Origin: a bacterium
GTDB taxonomy: Bacteria; Electryoneota; RPQS01; DYHQ01
Direction: 5' to 3'
Assembly (NCBI GenBank): GCA_030622545.1
Contig: JAUXGA010000002.1
Coordinates: forward strand, 1 to 64,000
DNA: 64,000 nucleotides
Shown here one piece after another: positions 34,601 through 42,412 of the stretch. The translations under genes and the position numbers were made by a program. The notes below the pieces were generated by a model that saw only the letters and a program-made list of their open reading frames with translations, ran no database searches and was not told where the DNA came from. Position 1 is the stretch's first letter. Every line of letters starts with the position of its first letter.

Positions 34601-35066
34601 GCGGCGCATTATCACCCGGCGAGGCAATCCGATGGCGACCGTGACACTTGAGGATTTTACCGGCAGCGCGGACGTGCTTGTTTTCGGAGACGCGCTCGAC
34701 GCGGCGACGCCGCTGCTGAAAAAAGAACAGGTCGTGATTATCACCGCGCGCGTCAGCGTTCAGGAGGACAAGGAACCGAAGTTTATCGCACAGGATGTGT
34801 TTACGATTGAACAGGCGAAGATTCATTTTGCGCGCGGGTTGTTTATCTCGCTCAGCCCCGAATGCATGGACGACGAAACGCTGAACACTCTGGAAGATAT
34901 TTTTCTTTCGCACACCGGTGACGTGCCGCTCTATTTCCGTGTCGCCGCGTCCGATGGAAAATCGTATCTGGTGCGTTCGCGCCGCTACCGGCTAAAAACA
35001 TCGGAAGCCGTCGTCCGGCAAATGCAGGAAATGCTTGGCGACGACCGCATTCAGGTATCGCTTTAA
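31656..35066 (+). CDS. dnaE: DNA polymerase III alpha subunit
   Basis: An 1136-residue replicative polymerase. It begins with a PHP domain (HLHNHSDYSLLDGA). The catalytic palm contains GPGRGSAAGSLVCY and MPDIDIDFHD, with further palm/finger motifs QIITFGKLKARAVVRDVGRV. The helix-hairpin-helix region is near LLPPDINKS. A C-terminal OB fold (VRLGGLINAVRRIITRRG, DFTGSADVLVFGD) follows. The GTG start with GAGGAGGG upstream overlaps the murA stop. Confidence 0.97.
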   Translation: MTAADFVHLHNHSDYSLLDGACKTSELANLTAKFGMSAVALTDHGALFGCVEFFNAAVEAGVKPILGSELYICKDRLNKDTKRSEGASHIVLLAKNETGWRNLVTLSSLGYTEGFYYKPRIDHALLEKHHEGLIALSACWKGEVVQRIRQEDDEAATEIAAWYRDVFGEDYYIEIQRHGMEGEEAVNNRLLALAKRLQVPVVATNDTHYLLKEHAEAHDALLCIGTGANVTDEQRMRFPTPDFYFKSPEEMIELYSDMPEVLLRTREVAEKVTLELDFNQRFLPHFPLPEGETDGAAYLRKQASKGLEKRFGSVDDKLQERLDYELEMIVRMGFAGYFLIVADFCAFARRSEIAVGPGRGSAAGSLVCYALEITDIDPLRFDLYFERFLNPERISMPDIDIDFHDQGRAKVIEYVKEKYGSDSVTQIITFGKLKARAVVRDVGRVLGISYGEVDRLAKKIPEGPGVRLDKSYESVPELRDMVESSEKFQQLWRISQVLEGVNRHASTHAAGVVITPGPLTDYVPLYRQSDGSVTTQFDMNMVDAIGLLKMDFLGLRTLNVLDAAVKSLKARSIEINLRDLPMDDEETYAMLGRGETTAVFQFEGPGMRDWLTKLKPTCIDDLVAMVALYRPGPMEMIGDFVRRKHGKQKITYLHPKLEPILKNTYGVIVYQEQVLRITRDLAGFTLGSADIMRRAMGKKKRSEMAKMRNDFIEGCQKYSKIRAELAKRIFELVDKFAGYGFVKAHAACYALLAYQTAYLKAHYPAEFMAAEMSSWHGDVRAMPKLIEECRRLELKLLPPDINKSGECFNVIEGEIRCGLGSIKNVGSGAVASTIETREKGGEFKSFFDFAERVDSRQINRKVLESLIGAGALDCLGGHRAQYMALIDGFLSTAQRSGGQQNQHSLFEGAPETAVHPALPDVPHYDHQLVLKREKELLGYYISGHPLDAFRKDLEQLGVVKLSEKGELTDNDTVRLGGLINAVRRIITRRGNPMATVTLEDFTGSADVLVFGDALDAATPLLKKEQVVIITARVSVQEDKEPKFIAQDVFTIEQAKIHFARGLFISLSPECMDDETLNTLEDIFLSHTGDVPLYFRVAASDGKSYLVRSRRYRLKTSEAVVRQMQEMLGDDRIQVSL

Positions 35067-35106
35067 GATATTGCTGTAACAAGCCGAATTTGCAGGGGAT
35101 AGCATC

Positions 35107-36567
35107 ATGAAAACTCTACGCAAAATCACCTACGCTTACCTTCTTGTTTTGGCTTTTCCGATACTCGGATTACCCCAGCCGCCCTATATCCAAGGGAGTC
35201 GAATCTTTGGGGCAAGTGGCGAAGAACGGTGTTATTCCGTTCAACAGACTTCAGACAGTGGCTATATTTTAGCCGGACTCACTAGTTCCTTTGGTGCCGG
35301 GAACCAGGACTTCTGGCTGATTCGTTTAGATACAAATGGAGATAGCATTTGGACAAAAACCTTCGGAGGAAATTCCTACGATGCCTGCTATTCCGCGTTA
35401 CAGGTTTCAGATGGAGGCTTTGTCTTAGCTGGATATACGAATTCCTTCGGCGCAGGAGATCGTGATTTTTGGTTAGTAAAATCAGATGAAAATGGAGATA
35501 GTCTCTGGAGTCGCACATTTGGGGGAAGTGGCAGCGACGTATGCCAAGTTGTTCAACAGACCTCGGACGGTGGCTACTTTCTGGCGGGATATTCAAGTTC
35601 CTTTGGGAGTACCGGAAACTTCTGGCTAATGAAAACTGATTCTAATGGTGACAGCCTATGGAGTCAGGTCTATGGTGGAGGTGAACAAGAGCTGTGTTTC
35701 TCAGCTCAACAAACTTCAGACAATGGATTCATTCTCGCTGGATTCACTTACTCTTTTGGTACAGGATTCAGAAAAAACTTTTGGCTGGTAAAAACAGATA
35801 GCCTTGGAAATCAACTCTGGAACCGTGCATATGGTGGATCTGAAGAAGAATGGTGTTATTCTGTTCTTCAGGCCTCTGATGGTGGTTTCATCATGGCCGG
35901 ATATGTTCGCTCCCATTGGCCATCGGATTTTGATTTCTTAATCATCAAGACGGATGCGAATGGTGATAGTCTTTGGAGCCGAGTCTTTGGTGGAAGTGCC
36001 ATCGATGAATGTCATTCAATACAATCCGCAGTGGGTGAAGGTTATGTTCTTGCCGGGTATGGAGGTTCTTATGGTAGCCATTTTGATTTCTGGTTATTAC
36101 GAGTGGATACAGATGGCGATAGTCTTTGGAGTCAAACCTATGGTCGAAGTTACGATTTTTGTCGTTCTGTAGCGCAAACTGCCGATGGAGGCTATGTTTT
36201 GGCTGGGGACATCCGTTTTGGTCCTGTAAGTAGCCACGATTTTTTAGTGGTAAAAACCGGACCCGATCCATCAGCGGCTGAACCGCGTGAGGGATTTCTG
36301 CCTGAGGAATATACATTGCACCAGAACTATCCGAATCCGTTTAATCCATCCACGCGGATTTCCTATGATTTGGCGCGGACGGGGCATGTGACGATGAAGG
36401 TTTTTGACTTGCTCGGTCGGGAAGTTGTGACGCTTGTGGATGGAATGCAAGCGACGGGGAATCACAACGCGACTTTCGATGGTTCGGGTTTGGCATCGGG
36501 AATTTATCTTTGCCGTCTGCAAGTAGGAGAGTGGTCGCAGACGAGGAAGATGGTGTTGTTGAAATAG
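35107..36567 (+). CDS. Secreted tandem-repeat protein with C-terminal sorting domain
   Basis: A 486-residue exported protein with a signal peptide (about 1-23). Seven to eight repeats of about 50 residues follow the pattern QQTSDGGYxLAGYxxSFG, DFWLVKTDxNGDSLW, TFGG, and probably form a beta-propeller. The C-terminal domain is NYPNPFNPSTRISYDL, VFDLLGREVVTLVDG, ASGIYLCRLQ. The truncated relic at 23322 has the same repeat and domain. The ligand or role is unknown. Confidence 0.85.
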   Translation: MKTLRKITYAYLLVLAFPILGLPQPPYIQGSRIFGASGEERCYSVQQTSDSGYILAGLTSSFGAGNQDFWLIRLDTNGDSIWTKTFGGNSYDACYSALQVSDGGFVLAGYTNSFGAGDRDFWLVKSDENGDSLWSRTFGGSGSDVCQVVQQTSDGGYFLAGYSSSFGSTGNFWLMKTDSNGDSLWSQVYGGGEQELCFSAQQTSDNGFILAGFTYSFGTGFRKNFWLVKTDSLGNQLWNRAYGGSEEEWCYSVLQASDGGFIMAGYVRSHWPSDFDFLIIKTDANGDSLWSRVFGGSAIDECHSIQSAVGEGYVLAGYGGSYGSHFDFWLLRVDTDGDSLWSQTYGRSYDFCRSVAQTADGGYVLAGDIRFGPVSSHDFLVVKTGPDPSAAEPREGFLPEEYTLHQNYPNPFNPSTRISYDLARTGHVTMKVFDLLGREVVTLVDGMQATGNHNATFDGSGLASGIYLCRLQVGEWSQTRKMVLLK

Positions 36568-36590
36568 GTTGAGCTCGGTGTCCATCTGGA

Positions 36591-36668
36591 GTAGGGGCGC
36601 TCCCACGTGTGCGCCCGCGTTTACATTCGTGCGTGCACTCGCGGGCTGACACATGGGTCAGCCCCTAC
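36591..36668 (-). repeat. 78-bp double-hairpin (BIME-like) element, copy 2 (inverted)
   Basis: Reverse complement of the layout at 30287: GTAGGGGCGCTCCCACGTGT at one end, GGCTGAC-ACATGG-GTCAGCC then CCTAC at the other. Stem bases differ from copy 1 but pairing is preserved on both hairpins. Confidence 0.75.
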
Positions 36669-36681
36669 AGAGTACCCTTAA

Positions 36682-36696
36682 CTCGCCGAGCCGGGT
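36682..36696. repeat. Half-site of palindrome R
   Basis: CTCGCCGAGCCGGGT matches one arm of families R and D. It is followed by AGCTAACACTGCGA, which resembles the end of family B, so this may be a chimera. Confidence 0.45.
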
Positions 36697-36717
36697 AGCT
36701 AACACTGCGATAAGAGG

Positions 36718-38022
36718 ATGATGAAACGGAAGACGAGAGTTGCGATTACGACGCTGGGGTGCGCGAAGAATTTCGTGGACAGTCAAAGACTCGCGCGCGA
36801 GATTCGCTCGGCGGGAGCGGAGTTCGTGCTGCAACCCGGTCGCGCAGATGTGTTGGTGGTGAACACATGCGGTTTCACCGGCGACGCCAGAGAAGAAAGC
36901 GTCAATACGCTGTTGGAAGCTGTCGGGTGGAAAGCGCGCAAACCCGGGCGGCGCGCGATGGCGATGGGATGTTTCACCCAGCGCGATGGAACGGAAATTG
37001 CTAAGGAAATACCGGAACTCGACGGCGTTTTCGGCATCGGCGATTGGACGACGATGCTCGAAGCGCTTGAGCTGAATCCTCTGAAACGCAACGGCTCTTT
37101 TGCATCTTTGTCGTCACCGCTTTCAGCAGGGCCGGGCTATGCTTACCTGCGGATTTCGGACGGCTGTTCGATGGGATGCAGCTTCTGTTCGATTCCTCAA
37201 ATGCGCGGCTATCTTCGCAGTGAACCGATGGAGAAGCTTATCGTTGAGGCGAAAGTGCTTTCTGAAGCGGGCGCTCGCGAGTTGATTCTCATCGGGCAGG
37301 AAACGACCAGTTACGGAGTGGATATTTACGGGCAACGGATGCTGCCGGAGTTGCTGTGGCGGTTGAACGAAATCCCACATATTCACTGGCTGCGATTGTT
37401 ATATTTCCATCCGCCGAGCACGACACCGAAATTTTTGGAAGACATTATGCGCGTGCCGAAGGTGTGTCCGTATCTTGATTTTCCTATCGAACATGCGTCG
37501 AATCGGATTTTAAAAGCCATGAACCGCCGTACGAGCTGTGAACGGATGCGGGAAACGATTGACGCTTTTCGAGCGATGCGAGCGGATGCGTGTGTGCGCA
37601 CAAGCGTCATGGTGGGATTCCCCGGCGAGAGTCCGGAAGTGTTCGACGAGCTGTATCGTTTTATGGAAGATGTACAGTTTGAACGGGCGGGCGCGTTTGT
37701 GTATTCTCCGGAGCCCGGAACACCGGCAGCGGAGTTGCCGAACGTGGTGGAGCAGGGAATCGCGCTGGACAGGTTGGATAAAATCATGAAATTGCAGCGT
37801 TGGATTTGTCGCCGGAAACACGAGCCGTTTGTCGGTAAGACGGTTGACGTTTTAGTGGAACGAACTCGCGGCGCGCGAAGCTGGGGACGGACGATGTGGG
37901 ACGCGCCGGAAATCGACGCGGAAGTGCGAATGGATGCTCCAGTGACTCTTGGGCAAATTGTACCGGTAAAAATCCAGAGCGTTTCTGCGTACGAGTTGCG
38001 AGGTGTTGCGGGGGAAATCTAA
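36718..38022 (+). CDS. rimO: Ribosomal protein S12 methylthiotransferase RimO
   Basis: A 434-residue radical-SAM enzyme that methylthiolates Asp of S12. The N-terminal cluster cysteines are Cys15 (TLGCAKN), Cys51 and Cys85. The radical-SAM triad Cys150-x3-Cys154-x2-Cys157 is in DGCSMGCSFCSIPQ. IGQETTSYGVD and DFPIEHASNRILKAMNRR are family blocks. A TRAM domain ends the protein. The start is ATG at 36718 (or the next ATG). MiaB is excluded by the SCSIP block and gene length. Confidence 0.93.
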   Translation: MMKRKTRVAITTLGCAKNFVDSQRLAREIRSAGAEFVLQPGRADVLVVNTCGFTGDAREESVNTLLEAVGWKARKPGRRAMAMGCFTQRDGTEIAKEIPELDGVFGIGDWTTMLEALELNPLKRNGSFASLSSPLSAGPGYAYLRISDGCSMGCSFCSIPQMRGYLRSEPMEKLIVEAKVLSEAGARELILIGQETTSYGVDIYGQRMLPELLWRLNEIPHIHWLRLLYFHPPSTTPKFLEDIMRVPKVCPYLDFPIEHASNRILKAMNRRTSCERMRETIDAFRAMRADACVRTSVMVGFPGESPEVFDELYRFMEDVQFERAGAFVYSPEPGTPAAELPNVVEQGIALDRLDKIMKLQRWICRRKHEPFVGKTVDVLVERTRGARSWGRTMWDAPEIDAEVRMDAPVTLGQIVPVKIQSVSAYELRGVAGEI

Positions 38023-38036
38023 AGGTGAAAGAACGC

Positions 38037-39281
38037 ATGAAGAAGAATTTTGCGCTGGTACTATTGCTGATTTGCGTCGCGGTTTCCTATGGGCAGATGG
38101 ATAGAGATCCGAATCTTTCCGAAGGAGACGGCCCGGTTTTTCGATGTCGCGTCGGACAGCTCTTGGGAAAAACTCCCGACTCGGTGCGGCTGTTAGTTGT
38201 CGCCGCGCTTCCGTATGATAATTTGCAGTTCGTTCGCAGCGATTCAGGTTTTATCGCGACGTTTGAACTTGTTTCGTCTGTGTATGACAGCAATAATGCA
38301 CTCGTCTCAGAAAAAATCGCCAACCGAATCGCTTTCACCCGAACGTATCGTGAGACGAATCTTCAAACACGGGCGATTATTCATAAGGATGCCTATGATG
38401 TGACTCCGGGAGAGTATCGGGTGCGTGTGGTGTTGACCGAAAAGGAATCGAACGGACAGAGCCGATTTGAAACGGTGGCTACCGTGAATTCTCCGGATTC
38501 GCTTCTGCGAGTGTCGGATGTTTTCTGGACGGGAAACGATTCCACCTCTCAGGAATTTGACGCGCTGCAAATTGTCCGAGGATTTTTCACCGATGAAGCG
38601 TTTGCCATCGCAAGGTTTCAGATAGCGTCAACGGGAGCTGATTCGATTCGTCTGAGTTGGCGGCTCTTGGGTTCCGGCCCCGAGGACGTTTTTCAATCTC
38701 ACGAATTGCAAATCGCGCCCAGTCGGGAGCCAACGCTGCATGAGCTGCGTCTGAGTCTTCAGGAAGTCGGCGCGGGGGATTATACCTTATACATCTCGGC
38801 GGAAGGCAGCGGCCGGCAAGTGGTGCGCGAGTTGCCGTTCACCCTGACGCTTCGCGGACTGCCGAAATCGATTCTTCAATTGGATGTGGCAATCCGGCAG
38901 CTTCGCTATGTTGCCACCGGCAGCGAGTTGCGCCGATTGCGCGACGCTCCGCCGCTGCGTCGCGAAGCGCTCTTTCGCGATTTCTGGAAGCGGCGCGATC
39001 CCAGTCCGGGCACCGAGCAAAACGAACTCATGCAAGAATATTATTACCGCGTCGAATACGCCAACACGCATTTCTCCACGAATCGCCACGGCTGGGAAAC
39101 GGACAGAGGGCGCATCTTCATTCTCTATGGCGAACCGTCCGATGTCGAGCAGCATCCTTTCGAAATTAATTCCAAGCCCTATGAAGTCTGGTATTACAAC
39201 GCGTTGAATCGCCGTTTTGTTTTCGTGGACTACACCGGTTTTGGAGACTACGAACTGGTGGAGCCGGAGTGGTGGCAGTGA
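38037..39281 (+). CDS. GWxTD-domain exported protein
   Basis: A 414-residue protein with a signal peptide (KNFALVLLLICVAVSYGQ). The C-terminal part contains RHGWETDRGRIFILYGEPSD, the GWxTD signature known mainly from FCB-type and related uncultured phyla; its function is unknown. The middle is beta-rich, as in related proteins with a two-domain layout. AAAGGTG precedes the ATG. An in-frame longer start within rimO is rejected. It overlaps the ldcA-like gene by four bases. Confidence 0.88.
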   Translation: MKKNFALVLLLICVAVSYGQMDRDPNLSEGDGPVFRCRVGQLLGKTPDSVRLLVVAALPYDNLQFVRSDSGFIATFELVSSVYDSNNALVSEKIANRIAFTRTYRETNLQTRAIIHKDAYDVTPGEYRVRVVLTEKESNGQSRFETVATVNSPDSLLRVSDVFWTGNDSTSQEFDALQIVRGFFTDEAFAIARFQIASTGADSIRLSWRLLGSGPEDVFQSHELQIAPSREPTLHELRLSLQEVGAGDYTLYISAEGSGRQVVRELPFTLTLRGLPKSILQLDVAIRQLRYVATGSELRRLRDAPPLRREALFRDFWKRRDPSPGTEQNELMQEYYYRVEYANTHFSTNRHGWETDRGRIFILYGEPSDVEQHPFEINSKPYEVWYYNALNRRFVFVDYTGFGDYELVEPEWWQ

Positions 39282-40219
39282 AAGATTTGATTTTACCGCG
39301 CGCGCTTTTGCCGGATGCAACTATCGGTATTTGTTCACCGTCGGGACCGGTGTCGAGAGAAAAACTCGAGGCCGCCGTTCGCGCCATTGAGGCGCGAGGC
39401 TATCGCGTGAAGCTTTCGGAGAACGTTTTCGCCCGACGAGGGTTTTTAGCCGGGGATGACGATACGCGTCTTGCGGAACTTCAGGAAATGTTCCAGCTCC
39501 CGGATGTGGACGCTGTTTTTGCCTCACGCGGCGGTTACGGCATGGGGCGAATCCTGCCGCGATTATTCTGTGAGAGAATTTCCGCGTCGCGCAAATGTTT
39601 CGTCGGCTTTTCGGATTTGACCACGTTTTCATGGCTGCTTTTCGGATGCGACGGCTTCGTGACGTTTTCCGGACCATTGGCGGTGGAATGGAGCGGCGGT
39701 GTTGCGGAAGAAGAACTCGATAAAACTCTGCGGCTTCTTTCGGGGGAAGGCTCGCTCAATTTGCTCGAGGGAGTGCCGAGAGAAAACCTGAAGGTACTCA
39801 AAGATGGAACGTGCGAAGGGGTACTGCTGCCGGGAAATTTGACGATGGTTGCGAGTCTTTTGGGAACGCCTTTCCTGCCGGATCTTTCCGGTGCAATTCT
39901 CGTTTTGGAAGAAGTAGGCGAGGCGCGCTACCGGCTCGACCGGTTGCTGTTTCACCTGCGAAACGCCGGAGTGTTTCGCCGGATAGGCGCGCTAATTATC
40001 GGGGATATGCTGCACGGTGCACCGGATGAGAACGACATGCCGTCCGTGGAGGAAATGGTTCTCGACGCGACGAAGACTTATAATTTCCCGATTCTTTCCG
40101 GGATTCCTTACGGGCACGGGACGCAGAGAATTACGCTGCCGGTGGGTGCGCCGGTGAAGCTGAACACGAACGCTTGCGAGCTTCGGCTCTTGGGGCCAGT
40201 TGTCGAAAGGGCGGCGTGA
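39278..40219 (+). CDS. LD-carboxypeptidase (peptidase S66 family)
   Basis: A 313-residue murein tetrapeptide LD-carboxypeptidase. ICSPSGPVS is at the N-terminus. AVFASRGGYGMGRIL and FVGFSDLTTF are near the nucleophile region. LVLEEVGEARYRLDRLLFHL and GIPYGHG supply the Glu and His region. It releases the terminal D-Ala of cytoplasmic murein peptides during recycling. GTG at 39278 overlaps the preceding stop as GTGA; a GTG nine bases earlier is also possible. Confidence 0.9.
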   Translation: MKDLILPRALLPDATIGICSPSGPVSREKLEAAVRAIEARGYRVKLSENVFARRGFLAGDDDTRLAELQEMFQLPDVDAVFASRGGYGMGRILPRLFCERISASRKCFVGFSDLTTFSWLLFGCDGFVTFSGPLAVEWSGGVAEEELDKTLRLLSGEGSLNLLEGVPRENLKVLKDGTCEGVLLPGNLTMVASLLGTPFLPDLSGAILVLEEVGEARYRLDRLLFHLRNAGVFRRIGALIIGDMLHGAPDENDMPSVEEMVLDATKTYNFPILSGIPYGHGTQRITLPVGAPVKLNTNACELRLLGPVVERAA

Positions 40220-40842
40220 ATCTCGGATTTTTCGCGTCGGGCTCCGGCTCGAATTTTGAAGCGGTGGCGAAGCGCTGCCGGAGCGGGGAGCTTGCAGCCG
40301 AACCGACTGTGGTGATTTGCAATGTTTCGGATGCGGGAGTTTTCGCAAGGGCGAAACGGTTCGGAGTGCCTTGTTTCCTCGTGCGCCGCGATGATTTCAC
40401 ACAGGGACGGGAATTTGCTTCGCGCCTGTTGGAAATTCTTCGCGAGCATCAAGTGGAGTTAGTTTTACTGGCGGGTTATCTTCGAAAATTGCCGCCTGCG
40501 GTAGCGCAAGCGTATCCGAATCGCGTTCTGAATATTCATCCGGCGTTACTGCCTTCTTTCGGCGGCAAGGGAATGTACGGCGCTCGCGTGCATGAAGCGG
40601 TTTTAGCAGCGGGTTGCCGCGTCACCGGCGTCACCGTGCATATTGTTGACAGCGAGTACGACCGGGGACTGATTGTCCTGCAGCGAACCGTTGAGGTCAA
40701 GGACGGAGACGATCCGGCAACTCTCGCGGCGCGTGTTCTGAAAGTGGAACATGAAATCTACGGAGATGTTGTCAAGCTTTTTATCGAAAACCGTGTGCGA
40801 GTCGAAGGCGACCGCGTGCGTATTCTTTCTCAAGTGAGGTAA
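40216..40842 (+). CDS. purN: Phosphoribosylglycinamide formyltransferase
   Basis: A 208-residue GAR transformylase using 10-formyl-THF. The N-terminal GSGSNFEAV binds phosphate. NIHPALLPSFGGKGMYGARV has the catalytic Asn-x-His. VHIVDSEYDRGLIVLQRTV contains the catalytic Asp. GTG at 40216 forms a GTGA overlap with the preceding gene; an in-frame ATG further upstream (40174) would add residues unlike the family. purH follows directly. Confidence 0.96.
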   Translation: MNLGFFASGSGSNFEAVAKRCRSGELAAEPTVVICNVSDAGVFARAKRFGVPCFLVRRDDFTQGREFASRLLEILREHQVELVLLAGYLRKLPPAVAQAYPNRVLNIHPALLPSFGGKGMYGARVHEAVLAAGCRVTGVTVHIVDSEYDRGLIVLQRTVEVKDGDDPATLAARVLKVEHEIYGDVVKLFIENRVRVEGDRVRILSQVR

Positions 40843-40845
40843 CAG

Positions 40846-42381
40846 GTGGAAACAATCAGGAACGCCCTTCTTTCGGTTTTTGACAAGCGGGAACTCGTAG
40901 AACTTGCCCGCGCATTGTATGAAAACAAGGTGCGACTTATCGCGTCAGGTAAGACAGCGAAAGCTTTGCAGGAAGCAGAGTTGCCGGTAGTATCGGTCGA
41001 AGAATTCACGGGCTCGCCGGAGGTGATGGACGGTCGCGTGAAAACACTGCATCCGCGCATTCATGCTGGAATTCTGGCACGTCGCAATGACGCCGACGCG
41101 AAAGACCTCGCGCGTCTGGGCGCAGAGCCGATTGACCTCGTCGTTGTGAATTTCTATCCTTTCTCGGATGCGGTGGCTGTCGGAGAGACGCCCGAAGAGA
41201 TTATCGAAATGATTGACGTCGGCGGGCCTTCTATGGCGCGGGCGGCAGCGAAAAATTTTGAACATGTCGCGGTGCTGTCGGATCCGTCGGACTACAATGA
41301 GTTTCTCGAAAGTTATCGCGAGCATAAAGGCAAGGTGCCGGAAGAACTCCGGCGGCAATTTGCGGCGTGCACGTTCGCCCGGCTTGCCGCTTACGATGCC
41401 AACGTTACCGAGTATCTGATGCCGGAGCAGCATATCGGCGTTGCGCTGCGGCGCGTGCAGGAATGCCGTTACGGCGAGAATCCACATCAAAAGGGCGCGC
41501 TGTATGTCGAAGTCGGAGCGAAGCGTTGTGGACTTGCGGCGCTCGAGCAACTACAGGGGAAGAAGCTGTCGTATAACAATCTTCAGGATGCGAACGCCGC
41601 GCTTCAGCTTGCCCGCGAATTTGAAACCACAGTAGCGGTGATTATCAAACATGCGACGCCTTGCGGCGTGGGATTGGCATTGACTCCGGCGCAGGCGGTG
41701 CGGCGAGCGTTGGAAACGGATCCGGTGTCGGCATTTGGAGGAATCGTCGCGCTGACAAAACCGCTCGACGTGGAAACAGCGCAAATTCTCAGCGAAATCT
41801 TTCTCGAAGTAATTTTAGCGCCGAGCGTGAATGACGACGTACTCAAAATATTTGCGAAGAAAAAATCGCTACGGATTTTGACGTACGATATCGAGGAATT
41901 GAAACGGTTGCGAACCACGCACGAACTCCGGGCTGTCTGGGGAGGATTCCTGCGGCAGGAGAGCGATGAAGGATTTCCGGAGCTTGCCAAATCGAAAGTT
42001 GTCACGAAACGCGAACCGACAAGCAATGAAATGGAAGCGTTGGAACTGGCGTGGCGGGTTTGCAAACATGTACGCTCGAACGCGATTGTTTTTGCCGATG
42101 CGGTACACACATTGGGCATTGGCGCCGGGCAAATGTCGCGCGTGGACAGCGTGGAACTCGCGATTCGAAAAGCAACAAAGTTGGGATTGACACTCGTGGG
42201 TTCGGTGTGCGCCAGCGATGCATTCTTCCCGTTTCGCGACGGACTCGACGCAGCGGTTCGCGTGGGCGCGACGGCAGTAATTCAGCCGGGCGGCAGCGTG
42301 CGCGATGACGAAGTGATTCAGGCGGCGAATGAACAGAATGTCGCGATGGTGTTTACGGGGCGGAGACATTTTCGGCATTAG
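40846..42381 (+). CDS. purH: Bifunctional AICAR transformylase/IMP cyclohydrolase
   Basis: A 511-residue enzyme for the last two steps of IMP synthesis. The N-terminal IMPCH domain (1-195) contains ALLSVFDKRELVELA, TSPEV-like TGSPEVMDGRVKTLHPRIHA, and DLVVVNFYPF. The C-terminal transformylase has RYGENPHQ, SYNNLQDANAAL, IIKHATPCGVG and SDAFFPFRDGLD. GTG start with GAGG upstream. The arrangement purN-purH is operonic. Confidence 0.96.
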   Translation: METIRNALLSVFDKRELVELARALYENKVRLIASGKTAKALQEAELPVVSVEEFTGSPEVMDGRVKTLHPRIHAGILARRNDADAKDLARLGAEPIDLVVVNFYPFSDAVAVGETPEEIIEMIDVGGPSMARAAAKNFEHVAVLSDPSDYNEFLESYREHKGKVPEELRRQFAACTFARLAAYDANVTEYLMPEQHIGVALRRVQECRYGENPHQKGALYVEVGAKRCGLAALEQLQGKKLSYNNLQDANAALQLAREFETTVAVIIKHATPCGVGLALTPAQAVRRALETDPVSAFGGIVALTKPLDVETAQILSEIFLEVILAPSVNDDVLKIFAKKKSLRILTYDIEELKRLRTTHELRAVWGGFLRQESDEGFPELAKSKVVTKREPTSNEMEALELAWRVCKHVRSNAIVFADAVHTLGIGAGQMSRVDSVELAIRKATKLGLTLVGSVCASDAFFPFRDGLDAAVRVGATAVIQPGGSVRDDEVIQAANEQNVAMVFTGRRHFRH

Positions 42382-42412
42382 GAAACCTGCTGATAAAGAC
42401 AAAGGAGATAGA

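Noticed and set aside
37896-38036. N-terminal extension of the GWxTD protein into rimO
   Set aside because: It would precede the signal peptide by 47 residues; AAAGGTG before the ATG at 38037 marks the true start.
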